NCBI GenBank assembly: GCA_910579925.1
Contig: CAJTVY010000023.1
Coordinates: 1 to 51,168 of the forward strand
Origin: an uncultured Dorea sp.
GTDB taxonomy: Bacteria > Bacillota > Clostridia > Lachnospirales > Lachnospiraceae
Direction of reading: 5' to 3'
Length of the DNA stretch: 51,168 nt
In this document: positions 27,603 to 35,435 of the stretch, piece after piece
Position numbering within the stretch: position 1 is the stretch's first letter
Layout: each line of letters begins with the position of its first letter
Position numbers and translations under genes: made by a program
Notes under the pieces: generated by a model
The model's database searches: none
Told to the model about the DNA's origin: nothing
Seen by the model: the letters and a program-made list of their open reading frames with translations, nothing else

Positions 27603-27640
27603 AAAATATATAGCCGTTCATCTTCAGAACGGCTATTCGA
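27603..27640 (-). terminator. Terminator between hemerythrin paralogue 2 and ptsI
   Basis: The stem ATAGCCGTTC/GAACGGCTAT (27610-27619 and 27627-27636) lies just after the paralogue 2 stop. On the minus strand it is followed by ATATATTTTG, an imperfect T-run. Confidence 0.65.
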
Positions 27641-27642
27641 AA

Positions 27643-28992
27643 CTAATCTATATTTTTCTTTTGAAAATAAGCGTCGATCTTCTGCTTAATCTCTCCCGGC
27701 TTCAGATATTTCGCAAGATATCCGTCCGGCTTCAAAAGTACCAGTTTTTTCACAGTCGCCGGATCTGTCCTGCCAGTCAGAAAGATAACCGGAATATTAG
27801 AGAAATCCTCCTCTGAACGAATCATCTCCAGTACCTGTTTTCCGTCGCAGACCGGCATCTCGTAATCCAGCAGAACCAGGTCCGGGCGGTCCATGGCAAT
27901 GGAGCGGATTGCAGACATTCCCGATGCTGCCATTGCAATCTCATAATCCTCGCACAGCAGCTGCTTCATCCCCTGACGGATTGTCATGGAATCGTCAACC
28001 ACCAGGATCTTCTTCCTCTGAGGTACATCTCTCTTCCTAAGATATTCTTCAACCTCTGTCATCGCATTCTCTACACCGATAGGAGTCGCCGCGCCCTTTT
28101 CCATCATATGAGGTGCGATGACGCAGTAGGCAAAATACCCTTCCCCGGTATCGAAAAGCAGGCTGGCCTGCATCTTCTCCTTTTCGAACACATCCTGGAA
28201 CTGTTCATATGTAAGCAGATTCTCCTCCTTGATCTCGCACCCTTCTGCATCCGGCAGATGTTCCATCACGCGCTTTACAAACTGCTGCGCCGTAAGTCTG
28301 GTGGCATTGACAAGCATGGTATCCAGCTTGTTCGTTGCGATTCCCATCACTTTTCCCACTGTATTGATCAGAAGTTTTTCTTCAAAGGCCAGGAATATCT
28401 CTCTATTCTCTTCGTCCTGCTCCGTTCCATAAACCAGTCGGCAATACAGTCCTCTTCCAAACTTTTCTCCGCTGTAGGTATCGCTTACGACATGGGACTC
28501 CAGCTGGAACATATTATACAGCAGCTGAATAATTACCTTCTTCATCGCCTCAAGTTCTTCATCCGGCAGAAGGTCCACCCACTTGCTGATCCCTTCTCCT
28601 GTAATCGCACGGTCCTCAGTCAGCGTATGCCCGATCAGCCATCCGGCGCAGACGCCTAAGAAATGGTCGACTGCATTTTCAGAATAATCCGTCTGTTCCA
28701 GTTCCTTCTCAAGCGCAGGCAGCATCTTTCTTCGAAACCCCTGATGAAGATGTCTGTGAGACTCAAGTCCTTCGTATCCGATAGACGCCATATAATTCTC
28801 TTCTTCTTCAAAATGCTTCATCGCATGGTCTTTAAAATACTTGATCCCTTCCTGGCATGCCCACTGGCTCTTCTTCTCCTCTCTCCCGAACGCAAACAAC
28901 TTATTGATAATCTTAAACAGTCTCTTATGCTCCTTATCAATCATGTCTACTCCGATATTGTACTCTTCCTTCCATACTAATTGATTCTCCAT
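27643..28992 (-). CDS. Bacteriohemerythrin-(CheX-like)-receiver fusion, paralogue 2
   Basis: The 449-residue protein matches paralogue 1 along its whole length, including the N-terminus NQLVWKEEYNIGVDMIDKEH. The same seven hemerythrin iron ligands (H22, H60, E64, H79, H83, H122, D127) are conserved, as are the middle EEKLLINTVGKVMG segment and the receiver DLVLLDYEMPVCDG. The two proteins differ mainly in the hemerythrin surface and linker. Duplication around ptsI is therefore likely. Possible roles are oxygen sensing coupled to a phosphorelay, or oxygen storage with regulated stability; neither is shown by sequence. Confidence 0.83.
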   Translation of the reverse strand: MENQLVWKEEYNIGVDMIDKEHKRLFKIINKLFAFGREEKKSQWACQEGIKYFKDHAMKHFEEEENYMASIGYEGLESHRHLHQGFRRKMLPALEKELEQTDYSENAVDHFLGVCAGWLIGHTLTEDRAITGEGISKWVDLLPDEELEAMKKVIIQLLYNMFQLESHVVSDTYSGEKFGRGLYCRLVYGTEQDEENREIFLAFEEKLLINTVGKVMGIATNKLDTMLVNATRLTAQQFVKRVMEHLPDAEGCEIKEENLLTYEQFQDVFEKEKMQASLLFDTGEGYFAYCVIAPHMMEKGAATPIGVENAMTEVEEYLRKRDVPQRKKILVVDDSMTIRQGMKQLLCEDYEIAMAASGMSAIRSIAMDRPDLVLLDYEMPVCDGKQVLEMIRSEEDFSNIPVIFLTGRTDPATVKKLVLLKPDGYLAKYLKPGEIKQKIDAYFQKKNID

Positions 28993-29375
28993 ATGAAACC
29001 CATCTGTTCCACAGACCTTCTTTTATTTTCTGTGGAATTTCACTCCTTTCCTGAATTTGCAGACGATCTCTGCTAAGTGTTACTGTTCATATAAAGCAGT
29101 AAATCTTGAAAAATACTATAAATGAGCAAATTTGAAAATTTCTCAATAATAGTATATCATATATCTCACCGTTGAAAGAAGTATAAATGGTAAAATAGAG
29201 AAATTTCTGGTAAAATGGGGGAGTCAAGCTTTAGCACATGCGGATTTAACCATCTGAGTTACTTCACCAAGATGTTTCAGCACACATATGGGTGTACGCC
29301 TGCGGAATACCGGAAGCTTCATTCCAGACATCAATGAAAATAAATATCCGTCATCATTGTTCTTTCCATTACACC
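28993..29375. other. AT-rich intergenic region
   Basis: The first half (28993-29220) is AT-rich upstream DNA of hemerythrin paralogue 2, with several TATAGT/TATACT-like boxes but no clear promoter pair. The second half holds the AraC remnant listed separately. Nothing else is seen. Confidence 0.4.
29227..29337 (+). pseudogene. 3' remnant of an AraC family regulator gene
   Basis: In one plus-strand frame the sequence encodes STCGFNHLSYFTKMFQ followed by HTYGCTPAEYRKLHSRHQ and a TGA at 29335. This is the last helix-turn-helix of an AraC/XylS regulator, where CGFN..SYFTK.F and G.TP.EYR are diagnostic. No matching upstream coding sequence remains, so the gene is truncated. The remnant borders the DUF262-ATPase-HNH operon and may mark its insertion edge. 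Confidence 0.75.
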
Positions 29376-30179
29376 TTACATTTTAGAAAATGTAATCTTA
29401 AAAATACTTTGACATATTTTTAGAGATTCTTCTTTCGATTTATCTAAAAGCTTTTTCCTAAATAATTCTACGATTAAGTTGTTATACTCATATGATGGGA
29501 TCTTCCCTTCATGATCTATAACATTTCTGACAAAATCAAACAACTGGCGAGAACGGTACTTCGGATCATTCAGACGGAATCTCCTTATATGGGCCTCAAT
29601 AAACTCGACTTCCTTTCTTGAATATGTATATTTGTCTTTTGCAGGTTCAAATTCCATATTCAAAACATTGTACTGCAGGTTCAGTTCCTCATTCGTATCG
29701 CACCCTTTTATTCCCATTGGCTGTAAGACAATTTCTGCCTCTGGCAAAGCACTGTAATTCTTCTGTAACGTTCGTAATGCTTTGCATGGTATGGTACATT
29801 GCTTTCGCTTTTCAATGGAACATCTGCTATTCTTTTCAAATTGATTCATCACGCTTTCTAACAGTTTTCTCTTCTTTTCTCCTATACGCTTAAACGTCTG
29901 GTTACACACCGAACAGGAGAGACCAATATTCGGGATACATTCCGTCAACTTCTCTGAATTTCCTTTTTCAATCGCATGTTCCAGATTAGCATATAACTTT
30001 CCATCTACTCGTATTCGTGAAAAGCAGTACATACAGTACCCCTCTGTACTCTCCTCTAAAACCTCTTTTAATTCAGCCTTTTCTTTTTTGTTTATATATC
30101 CATACTTTTTCCATTTTTTATATTTAGGATTAAAAACCGGTAATTTAAGCACAAACCAATCTTCCATCACGATCACCAT
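29376..30179 (-). CDS. HNH-type endonuclease-like protein (PtuB-like)
   Basis: The protein of up to 267 residues has an HNH-like zinc-stabilised core: C49-x2-C52 in GYCMYCF, H68 in ANLEHAIEKG, N84 in IPNIGLSC, then C89-x2-C92-N93. This resembles HNH proteins of Septu (PtuB) and retron defence operons rather than DUF1524. The C-terminal half is helical and of unknown role. It overlaps the ATPase gene by seven bases and is last in a three-gene operon. The start could also be the ATG at 30167. It is the likely nuclease effector of the module. The gene is visibly AT-rich. Confidence 0.75.
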   Translation of the reverse strand: MVIVMEDWFVLKLPVFNPKYKKWKKYGYINKKEKAELKEVLEESTEGYCMYCFSRIRVDGKLYANLEHAIEKGNSEKLTECIPNIGLSCSVCNQTFKRIGEKKRKLLESVMNQFEKNSRCSIEKRKQCTIPCKALRTLQKNYSALPEAEIVLQPMGIKGCDTNEELNLQYNVLNMEFEPAKDKYTYSRKEVEFIEAHIRRFRLNDPKYRSRQLFDFVRNVIDHEGKIPSYEYNNLIVELFRKKLLDKSKEESLKICQSIFKITFSKM

Positions 30180-31117
30180 TCCTGTATCTGCCGAACAATC
30201 ATCTGCTGAGATGCAGTCAGTCTCTGTCTATTCAACTGTGTCAGACATACTTCGTCTTCTTCTCCCCACGCTTGATTTATTTTATTGTTAAGAAGTCTTC
30301 TTAATATATTTTCCACCGGGGATTCTGGCTTGTCATGATTTCCAAATAGCCTTTCAAATATAATTCTGACTTCCGAAACCGATGAATAGTCATTAATATC
30401 AATAGTCTCACAGTTACTTTCCTCTAAAACAATTAAATTAGCATTCTGTGTACGTGCTACCAGATCGCAGGAATGAGTTGTCACAATCCATTTACCCCAT
30501 GGAAATTTCTCCTTAAGAAATTCCAAAATAACCGCTGAATATCTAGGGGACAAAAATTCATCCAGTTCATCTATCACGATCCATGCGGAAGAAATCTTCA
30601 TTCTTCTAATTACCATATCCTGATAATACAACAATTCAACCAAAAGACGGATTATGGCCTGATATCCACTGGAAAGAACTGCTCTGCCATTTCCAAAATC
30701 CACTTCTCCCAATGGATTATCGCAAGGTATCTCAAAGCGATCATTTGTAATGTCACAAAACAGATTCTGGAGTTCTTTTTCATAAAGAAGGTAAATCATC
30801 TCTATCCGTTCAGTTAATGTCCCAAAACAATTGAAAGAATCCACAAGATTGAAATACTCTTCCTGGATTCTTGTCTGCAAAATCGTTTTTTTATATTCTG
30901 GTTTTTTCTCAGTTTTCGAAATCTTCCTTACATCAAACCCTCGATTTACCGTATCAATAAAGTATACATGTTGATCGCATGCCTTTTCTATAAAAAGTCT
31001 CAGCAATAAAGTTTTTCCGCTGGAATTATCACCCACAATCACATGATCCGAATACGGCAGCTTGTCTGCAAATATTTTCTCAACAATATTATTCATCATC
31101 TCCAGTCCAAATGTCAT
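30173..31117 (-). CDS. ABC/SMC-type ATPase (PtuA-like)
   Basis: The 314-residue protein has Walker A GDNSSGKT (29-36), a signature-like LSSGYQAIIRLL (148-153), Walker B SAWIVIDELDE (178-187) and H-loop TTHS (213-216). This is the order of compact ABC-type ATPases used in defence systems such as Septu and retrons. No membrane segments are present. The start at 31117 is favoured by GGAAGG six bases before it, although an ATG at 31138 is possible. Either choice overlaps the end of the DUF262 gene, indicating tight coupling. It likely regulates or loads the HNH partner. Confidence 0.82.
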   Translation of the reverse strand: MTFGLEMMNNIVEKIFADKLPYSDHVIVGDNSSGKTLLLRLFIEKACDQHVYFIDTVNRGFDVRKISKTEKKPEYKKTILQTRIQEEYFNLVDSFNCFGTLTERIEMIYLLYEKELQNLFCDITNDRFEIPCDNPLGEVDFGNGRAVLSSGYQAIIRLLVELLYYQDMVIRRMKISSAWIVIDELDEFLSPRYSAVILEFLKEKFPWGKWIVTTHSCDLVARTQNANLIVLEESNCETIDINDYSSVSEVRIIFERLFGNHDKPESPVENILRRLLNNKINQAWGEEDEVCLTQLNRQRLTASQQMIVRQIQEW

Positions 31118-32222
31118 ATACCGCCTTCCACCTTTCATTCATACTCTTCATTTTTACAGTACCCTGCCTCGCATGATTGATATATTGCGGACTATTTAAT
31201 ACACAATTATATATCTGCGGTGTTATGAGTCTGCAAACTCCCATTTTCTCATATACCACGTAAAAACTTTCCATTAATGCTACTTTTGAGGCCTGTGTGG
31301 TATTTAATGCAAATAACTGAAAAAACTGAATCAGACTGTTCTTATACTCTTCAATCTGCTCTGGTTCAAATTTCATTGCTTCTTCTGAAAACCGATCCAA
31401 TAATTTTGCATAAGAACTATTATATCCCTCAATAATGAAATCATAACTTAGTAAACTGTGCCTTTTTATACTGACGTATTTCCTCAATGCACAAAACCTA
31501 AGCAAAGTTTCCATATCACGCTCTTTTGCGTCTTCTCTCCCCCAGATTTTACGCCATCTTTTGTCATGCCTATTTAAATCCTGCAGCATATCGTAAAAAT
31601 TACAGGCAAATATTCCATTTCTTTGTTCCTGTTGTGATAATAAAGAACCACCTTTATTTAAATTTGCAAATATCTGTCTTAAAATTTGCGGCTGCTGTTT
31701 TTTATTATCGATTCTTATTTCTATGATTGTAATCGAGGTATAATCGACATTCCTTTTTATTTCTAATGGAAGCATATCATAGTCCACACTAACAGATTTA
31801 TTTCCATTTCCTTCTAGTCGAATATGAAGTTCTTCTAATTGAAACTGGCTCATCAGAGCTTCCTTAAATGAATCTTTTCCCGTCACAAGTTCTGAAAAAT
31901 TAATAGAACTGTTTTTTTTCTTATTCAGATAATGGCCAATATAGTAGAAAAAGAGACTCATGACACGCTGCTGTCCATCCAGTATTTCCAATTGATTTTT
32001 TTCGTTTCTGCATGTATAGATCGGTGGAATCGGCAGACCACAAATTAAGGATTCTACCAACGAGACAACCTGTTCTCTGGTCCACCGATATTTTCTCTGG
32101 TATTTAGGTATAACATATAAATTATCATTTACCCCTTCTACAAGCGTTCGAAATCCAACGTCTGTCTTATACTGCTGAATTCCCATCCCTTTTAAATTGT
32201 TCATGAATCCATTCCCACTCAA
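31089..32222 (-). CDS. DUF262 (GmrS-like) protein
   Basis: The 377-residue protein carries the DUF262 hallmarks VIPKYQRKYRWTREQ (37-51) and LEILDGQQRVMSLF (DGQQR at 82-86), which form the ParB/sulfiredoxin-like nucleotide-binding core of GmrS in type IV modification-dependent restriction. The usual DUF1524 HNH half of GmrSD is missing; a different HNH protein is encoded two genes downstream. The start is TTG, eight bases after AAAGGAGG. It is first in the operon with a strong promoter upstream. It may sense modified DNA or another phage cue, by analogy only. Confidence 0.85.
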   Translation of the reverse strand: MSGNGFMNNLKGMGIQQYKTDVGFRTLVEGVNDNLYVIPKYQRKYRWTREQVVSLVESLICGLPIPPIYTCRNEKNQLEILDGQQRVMSLFFYYIGHYLNKKKNSSINFSELVTGKDSFKEALMSQFQLEELHIRLEGNGNKSVSVDYDMLPLEIKRNVDYTSITIIEIRIDNKKQQPQILRQIFANLNKGGSLLSQQEQRNGIFACNFYDMLQDLNRHDKRWRKIWGREDAKERDMETLLRFCALRKYVSIKRHSLLSYDFIIEGYNSSYAKLLDRFSEEAMKFEPEQIEEYKNSLIQFFQLFALNTTQASKVALMESFYVVYEKMGVCRLITPQIYNCVLNSPQYINHARQGTVKMKSMNERWKAVYDIWTGDDE

Positions 32223-32251
32223 AATCTTAGCCTCCTTTCTTTTATATTATT

Positions 32252-32280
32252 ATTATATTTCACCTATCTAAGTAATTCAA
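32252..32280 (-). promoter_or_regulatory. Promoter of the DUF262-ATPase-HNH operon
   Basis: On the minus strand TTGAAT and TATAAT are separated by exactly 17 bases, just upstream of the ribosome site of the DUF262 gene. Confidence 0.8.
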
Positions 32281-32298
32281 TACTTTAGAATACAGAAT

Positions 32299-32324
32299 TT
32301 ACACCGGTCTCTTTGGCCGTGTAA
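32299..32324. promoter_or_regulatory. Inverted repeat upstream of the DUF262 operon promoter
   Basis: TTACAC and GTGTAA pair around CGGTCTCTTTGGCC, with extra GG/CC pairing allowed by a one-base bulge. It lies about 20 bases upstream of the -35 box. It could be an operator or a weak terminator. No regulator gene accompanies the operon. Confidence 0.4.
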
Positions 32325-32387
32325 CTATATTGACTCCACACCAATCAGCACAGTGTTTAATATAGGTATGAAATTACAAAGCCGCTT

Positions 32388-32630
32388 TCATCTTTTTTCT
32401 TCATGCATTTCCACCAGGATGATATCTGCTCCGATCTTTTTAATACATTTAAAAGGGATGATATACTCTGAACCATCGCAGAAAAATCCGCATAATTTCC
32501 CCGCTTTCGGGATTACCATGGCTTCGATGCATCCGTTACATTCATCTATAATCAAGTCAACGATATATCCCAGCTTTTTACAGTCACAGGCGTTAATGAC
32601 CTCCTTATTCTCCAGTTCACATAATCTCAT
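32388..32630 (-). CDS. YlmC/YmxH family sporulation protein (PRC-barrel)
   Basis: The 80-residue protein starts MRLCELENKEVINACD and continues through GYIVDLIID and GSEYIIPFKCIKKIGADIIL, the pattern of YlmC/YmxH PRC-barrel proteins of spore-forming Firmicutes. The function is unknown, but its presence supports a spore-forming host. An upstream in-frame ATG at 32669 is less likely because this internal start matches the family N-terminus. Confidence 0.8.
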   Translation of the reverse strand: MRLCELENKEVINACDCKKLGYIVDLIIDECNGCIEAMVIPKAGKLCGFFCDGSEYIIPFKCIKKIGADIILVEMHEEKR

Positions 32631-32692
32631 CTCACACCGTCCCATCGCCCATTTTCCTGCTGCCAGCAAAATTCAATATGATCTCCCGACAC

Positions 32693-32731
32693 AAAAAAAC
32701 CGCATACACTACTTATTTGCAGTATATGCGG
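32693..32731 (-). terminator. Terminator after the ferredoxin gene
   Basis: The stem CCGCATA.ACT/AGT.TATGCGG (32700-32731) is followed on the minus strand by a seven-base T-run (A-run 32693-32699). It lies 22 bases after the ferredoxin stop. Confidence 0.85.
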
Positions 32732-32753
32732 GTCAGAAAAAATCGTGAAACAG

Positions 32754-32939
32754 CTACTCATCAATGTCAATCACAGAAACTGGACAGTCGTCTCTTGCCT
32801 CTGTGGCTGTACTCTCGTATTCCGGCGCTACATCTGTATATGCTTCCGCAATGCCGTCGTCATTAAACCGAAATACTTCCGGGCATGTGGCTACACATGC
32901 GCCGCATGAGATACATCCATCGTTTACTCTGGCTTTCAT
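32754..32939 (-). CDS. Single-cluster [4Fe-4S] ferredoxin
   Basis: The 61-residue protein has three N-terminal cysteines in GCISCGACVATCPEVF and a distant fourth in DDCPVSVIDI, giving one [4Fe-4S] cluster as in Thermotoga-type ferredoxins. It is a cytoplasmic low-potential electron carrier typical of anaerobes. GGAGGAATAACCC precedes the ATG. It is monocistronic with its own terminator. Confidence 0.9.
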   Translation of the reverse strand: MKARVNDGCISCGACVATCPEVFRFNDDGIAEAYTDVAPEYESTATEARDDCPVSVIDIDE

Positions 32940-33061
32940 GGGTTATTCCTCCTTGCAGTTTTCTATATTCCTGGTTATTATGATGGCAGATGCCGGTAAT
33001 TCCAGAAATATTTTTAAGTAGTATAACCATTTTTTTACTGTCTATTCATCCGATATAAACA

Positions 33062-33991
33062 TTATCTGATATATGTCCCTGTCCTGCCTTTCAGAGCCTC
33101 TTTCAGCTTGTCAAAAGAGGTAATCAGCGCACTCCTTCCCTCTCTTTTCTCAATAAAAGCCACGGAAGCGCTGAATTTCGGAAGCATATTATACTCCCCG
33201 AAATGCCCTTCTTCCATGTATTGTTTTGCCTGTTCCAGACTGATCTCTCCAAGTTCCTCTTCCTTTGGCCTCCCCATATTGAGTTTTACTTTCTCGACGC
33301 TGGTAAGAATAATCAGCTGGTCTGCATCAATCTCTTCCGCCATCTTCCCGGCGGCCAGATCCTTCTCAATCACGGCGCTGGCCCCTCGCAGATGGTGATC
33401 CTGTTCCAGAACCGGGATTCCCCCACCGCCGCAGGCAACCACAATCTGATCTGCATCCAGAAGCGCGCAGATGGCATCAATCTCCACAATACGAACCGGG
33501 CTGGGCGCAGATACAATACGGCGGAAGCCTCTGCCTGGCTCTTCCACGATATAGTTCCCCCTCCTGCGCTCTTCATTCGCCTCTTCCACATTCATATAGC
33601 GTCCAAGAATCTTGGTGGGAGTATAGAACGCCTCGTCATAAGGATCTACGATCACCTGCGTCAGAATCGTACTGACCGTCCGGTAAATCCCCCGATCAAG
33701 CAATTCCTCTCGGATTCCGTTCTGCAGATCGTACCCGATATACCCCTGGCTCATAGCTGAACATACAGACATGGGCGCAGGCGTATAATCCTGGTGCGCT
33801 TTCCCGAACTCATTCATCGCCGTATGGATCATCCCCACCTGTGGTGCATTACTGTGGGTGACCGCCACCTGGTAATCTGCCTCGATCAAGTCTGCGATTA
33901 CCTTTGCCGTCTTTTTAACCGCTTCCTTCTGCTCTGGAAGCGTGGTTCCAAGCGCACGATGGCCTAATGCAACTACAACTCTCTTCTTCAT
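33062..33991 (-). CDS. arcC: Carbamate kinase
   Basis: The 309-residue amino-acid kinase family protein shows KRVVVALGHRALG, VTHSNAPQVG, VVACGGGGIPV and VEKVKLNMG, the pattern of carbamate kinases. These make ATP and carbamate (then CO2 and ammonia) from carbamoyl phosphate. The start at 33991 follows AAGGA. No arginine deiminase or ornithine carbamoyltransferase gene is in the window; the gene instead follows a flavodoxin-type reductase gene by 14 bases. It may serve purine or other ureido-compound fermentation. GHRALG replaces the usual GGNA.L N-terminal motif, a minor deviation. Confidence 0.88.
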   Translation of the reverse strand: MKKRVVVALGHRALGTTLPEQKEAVKKTAKVIADLIEADYQVAVTHSNAPQVGMIHTAMNEFGKAHQDYTPAPMSVCSAMSQGYIGYDLQNGIREELLDRGIYRTVSTILTQVIVDPYDEAFYTPTKILGRYMNVEEANEERRRGNYIVEEPGRGFRRIVSAPSPVRIVEIDAICALLDADQIVVACGGGGIPVLEQDHHLRGASAVIEKDLAAGKMAEEIDADQLIILTSVEKVKLNMGRPKEEELGEISLEQAKQYMEEGHFGEYNMLPKFSASVAFIEKREGRSALITSFDKLKEALKGRTGTYIR

Positions 33992-34005
33992 AGTCTGTCC
34001 TTCTT

Positions 34006-34632
34006 TCATTTCTCCTGCCGGATAAAGTTCGTCCATACTTTCTCTTCATTCTCCGGAAGACCGAACTCTTTCTTACCGAGTGCAATGCTCTTCATCAGAA
34101 ATGACATATTTCTCGCAAGAATACGCATAACCTGCATGCCTTCACCGTCTTGTTCTGCCTCGGCTGCATTGTTTCCATGGATGCTGTTCCAGTAGCGGCT
34201 GGATGCAACCGGCATTCCGCTAATGGTAAAATATTTGTTCAGTTCGTCAAAGGTGGCTGAAAGTCCTCCCCTTCTGGCTGAAACAATACCTGCCCCTACC
34301 TTCATGGTCTTGTCAAAATGCGTACTGTAGAAAAGACGGTCTAAAAATGCAATTACGGTTGCATTGGCAGAAGCATAGTAGACAGGGCTTCCTACTACAA
34401 GGCCGTCACAGTCTCTGAACTTCTCTGCAGTTTCATTTACCAGATCCTGGAAGACACATTTTCCTGTCTTACCGCAGGAACCGCAGGCAATACAGCCTCT
34501 GATATTCTGTCCTCCTGCCTGGACTAATTCTGTCTCAATGCCCTCCTTAGCAAAAATCTTCTCCATCTCTTGTAATGCAGTATATGTACTGCCCTTTGCG
34601 TGTGGGCTTCCGTTGATTAATAGTACTTTCAT
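34006..34632 (-). CDS. Flavodoxin-fold NAD(P)H-dependent oxidoreductase
   Basis: The 208-residue protein begins KVLLINGSPHAKGSTYTALQ, the FMN phosphate-binding loop of the NADPH-dependent FMN reductase family. It has a cysteine cluster CIACGSCGKTGKC (about residues 47-59) as in iron-sulfur flavoproteins, and the flavin-contact segment VVGSPVYYASANA. It should carry FMN, and possibly an iron-sulfur centre, and reduce quinones or other acceptors in the cytoplasm. It is the first gene of a two-gene operon with carbamate kinase; the link between them is not obvious. Confidence 0.85.
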   Translation of the reverse strand: MKVLLINGSPHAKGSTYTALQEMEKIFAKEGIETELVQAGGQNIRGCIACGSCGKTGKCVFQDLVNETAEKFRDCDGLVVGSPVYYASANATVIAFLDRLFYSTHFDKTMKVGAGIVSARRGGLSATFDELNKYFTISGMPVASSRYWNSIHGNNAAEAEQDGEGMQVMRILARNMSFLMKSIALGKKEFGLPENEEKVWTNFIRQEK

Positions 34633-34700
34633 GATCCTCTTACCTCCATTTTATTATTGTATCATTCATGGAAACATTCGGCAAGAGGGCGGTTTTTCTT

Positions 34701-34729
34701 TTGATTTTTGTTCTATCATGTATTATACT
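34701..34729 (+). promoter_or_regulatory. Promoter of the PepSY lipoprotein gene
   Basis: TTGATT and TATACT are separated by 17 bases, about 53 bases upstream of the start codon, which has AAAGGA as its ribosome site. Confidence 0.75.
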
Positions 34730-34782
34730 GGTATAAGGAAAGTACAATAGTATAGAAAACTGATAGAAGAAAGGATCGTATT

Positions 34783-35409
34783 ATGAAAAAATCTGTTGCA
34801 ACAATACTTATTTCCGTAACCCTTTTAGGAACCATAACCGGATGTGGAAGCAGAGCGGACATAGGGAAGGAAAAAGCCGCGGAGATTGCATTAAAGGATG
34901 CCAGTCTCAGGGAATCAGATGTGACGCGCCTTCACATCTCCAAAGACACAGACGACGGGCAGCGTATTTATGAAGTATCCTTCATGTGTGGAGGGACGGA
35001 ATATGAATACGAGATACTTGCGTCCAACGGAGATATCCTCAGCGCCGACTATGACGGACCCAGTCCTCAGAATCAGAACGGACTGCAGCAAGGGCAGACG
35101 AACCAGACAGATCAGATCGGGCAGCAGGATCAGACGGGACAGGCCGGACAACAGAGCGGAGAGACTCACGGACATTCCGGTCAGACACAGAATTCCCAGG
35201 CTGATGTCCTGGTTTCTATGGATGAGGCAGCACAGCTTGCTCTTGACCGTGTACCAGGCGCTTCCGCCCAGGATCTGAAGATCGAACTGGATTATGATGA
35301 CGGATACTACAAATACGAAGGCGATATTATTTATGATCAGAAGGAATATGAATTTGAGATTGACGCAGATACCGGAGATTTTCTGGAATGGAAAGAAGAG
35401 AGGCGATAA
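34783..35409 (+). CDS. PepSY-domain lipoprotein
   Basis: The 208-residue protein has a lipoprotein signal peptide ending TITGC. Two PepSY domains follow (about 30-85 and 143-208), each with the pattern AA..AL.DA....D followed by YE..F...EYEYEI. They are joined by a Gln/Gly-rich linker (about 90-140) of repeated GQ.NQ and DQ.GQ steps. PepSY domains occur in protease inhibitors and extracytoplasmic sensors; here the protein should be tethered outside the membrane. It is monocistronic, and no protease partner is adjacent. Confidence 0.83.
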   Translation: MKKSVATILISVTLLGTITGCGSRADIGKEKAAEIALKDASLRESDVTRLHISKDTDDGQRIYEVSFMCGGTEYEYEILASNGDILSADYDGPSPQNQNGLQQGQTNQTDQIGQQDQTGQAGQQSGETHGHSGQTQNSQADVLVSMDEAAQLALDRVPGASAQDLKIELDYDDGYYKYEGDIIYDQKEYEFEIDADTGDFLEWKEERR

Positions 35410-35426
35410 CCTCTCTTCTTTCTTGT
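35393..35426. terminator. Bidirectional terminator between convergent genes
   Basis: The perfect 11-base arms AAGAAGAGAGG (35393-35403) and CCTCTCTTCTT (35410-35420) flank CGATAA. The right side is T-rich. It sits at the end of the lipoprotein gene and before the PilZ gene stop, which converges from the other strand. Confidence 0.75.
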
Positions 35427-35435
35427 ATATTACCG

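Noticed and set aside
29376..32222. Classical GmrSD type IV restriction system
   Set aside because: The DUF1524 HNH half is absent, and the nuclease-like protein is of another HNH type with a separate ABC ATPase.
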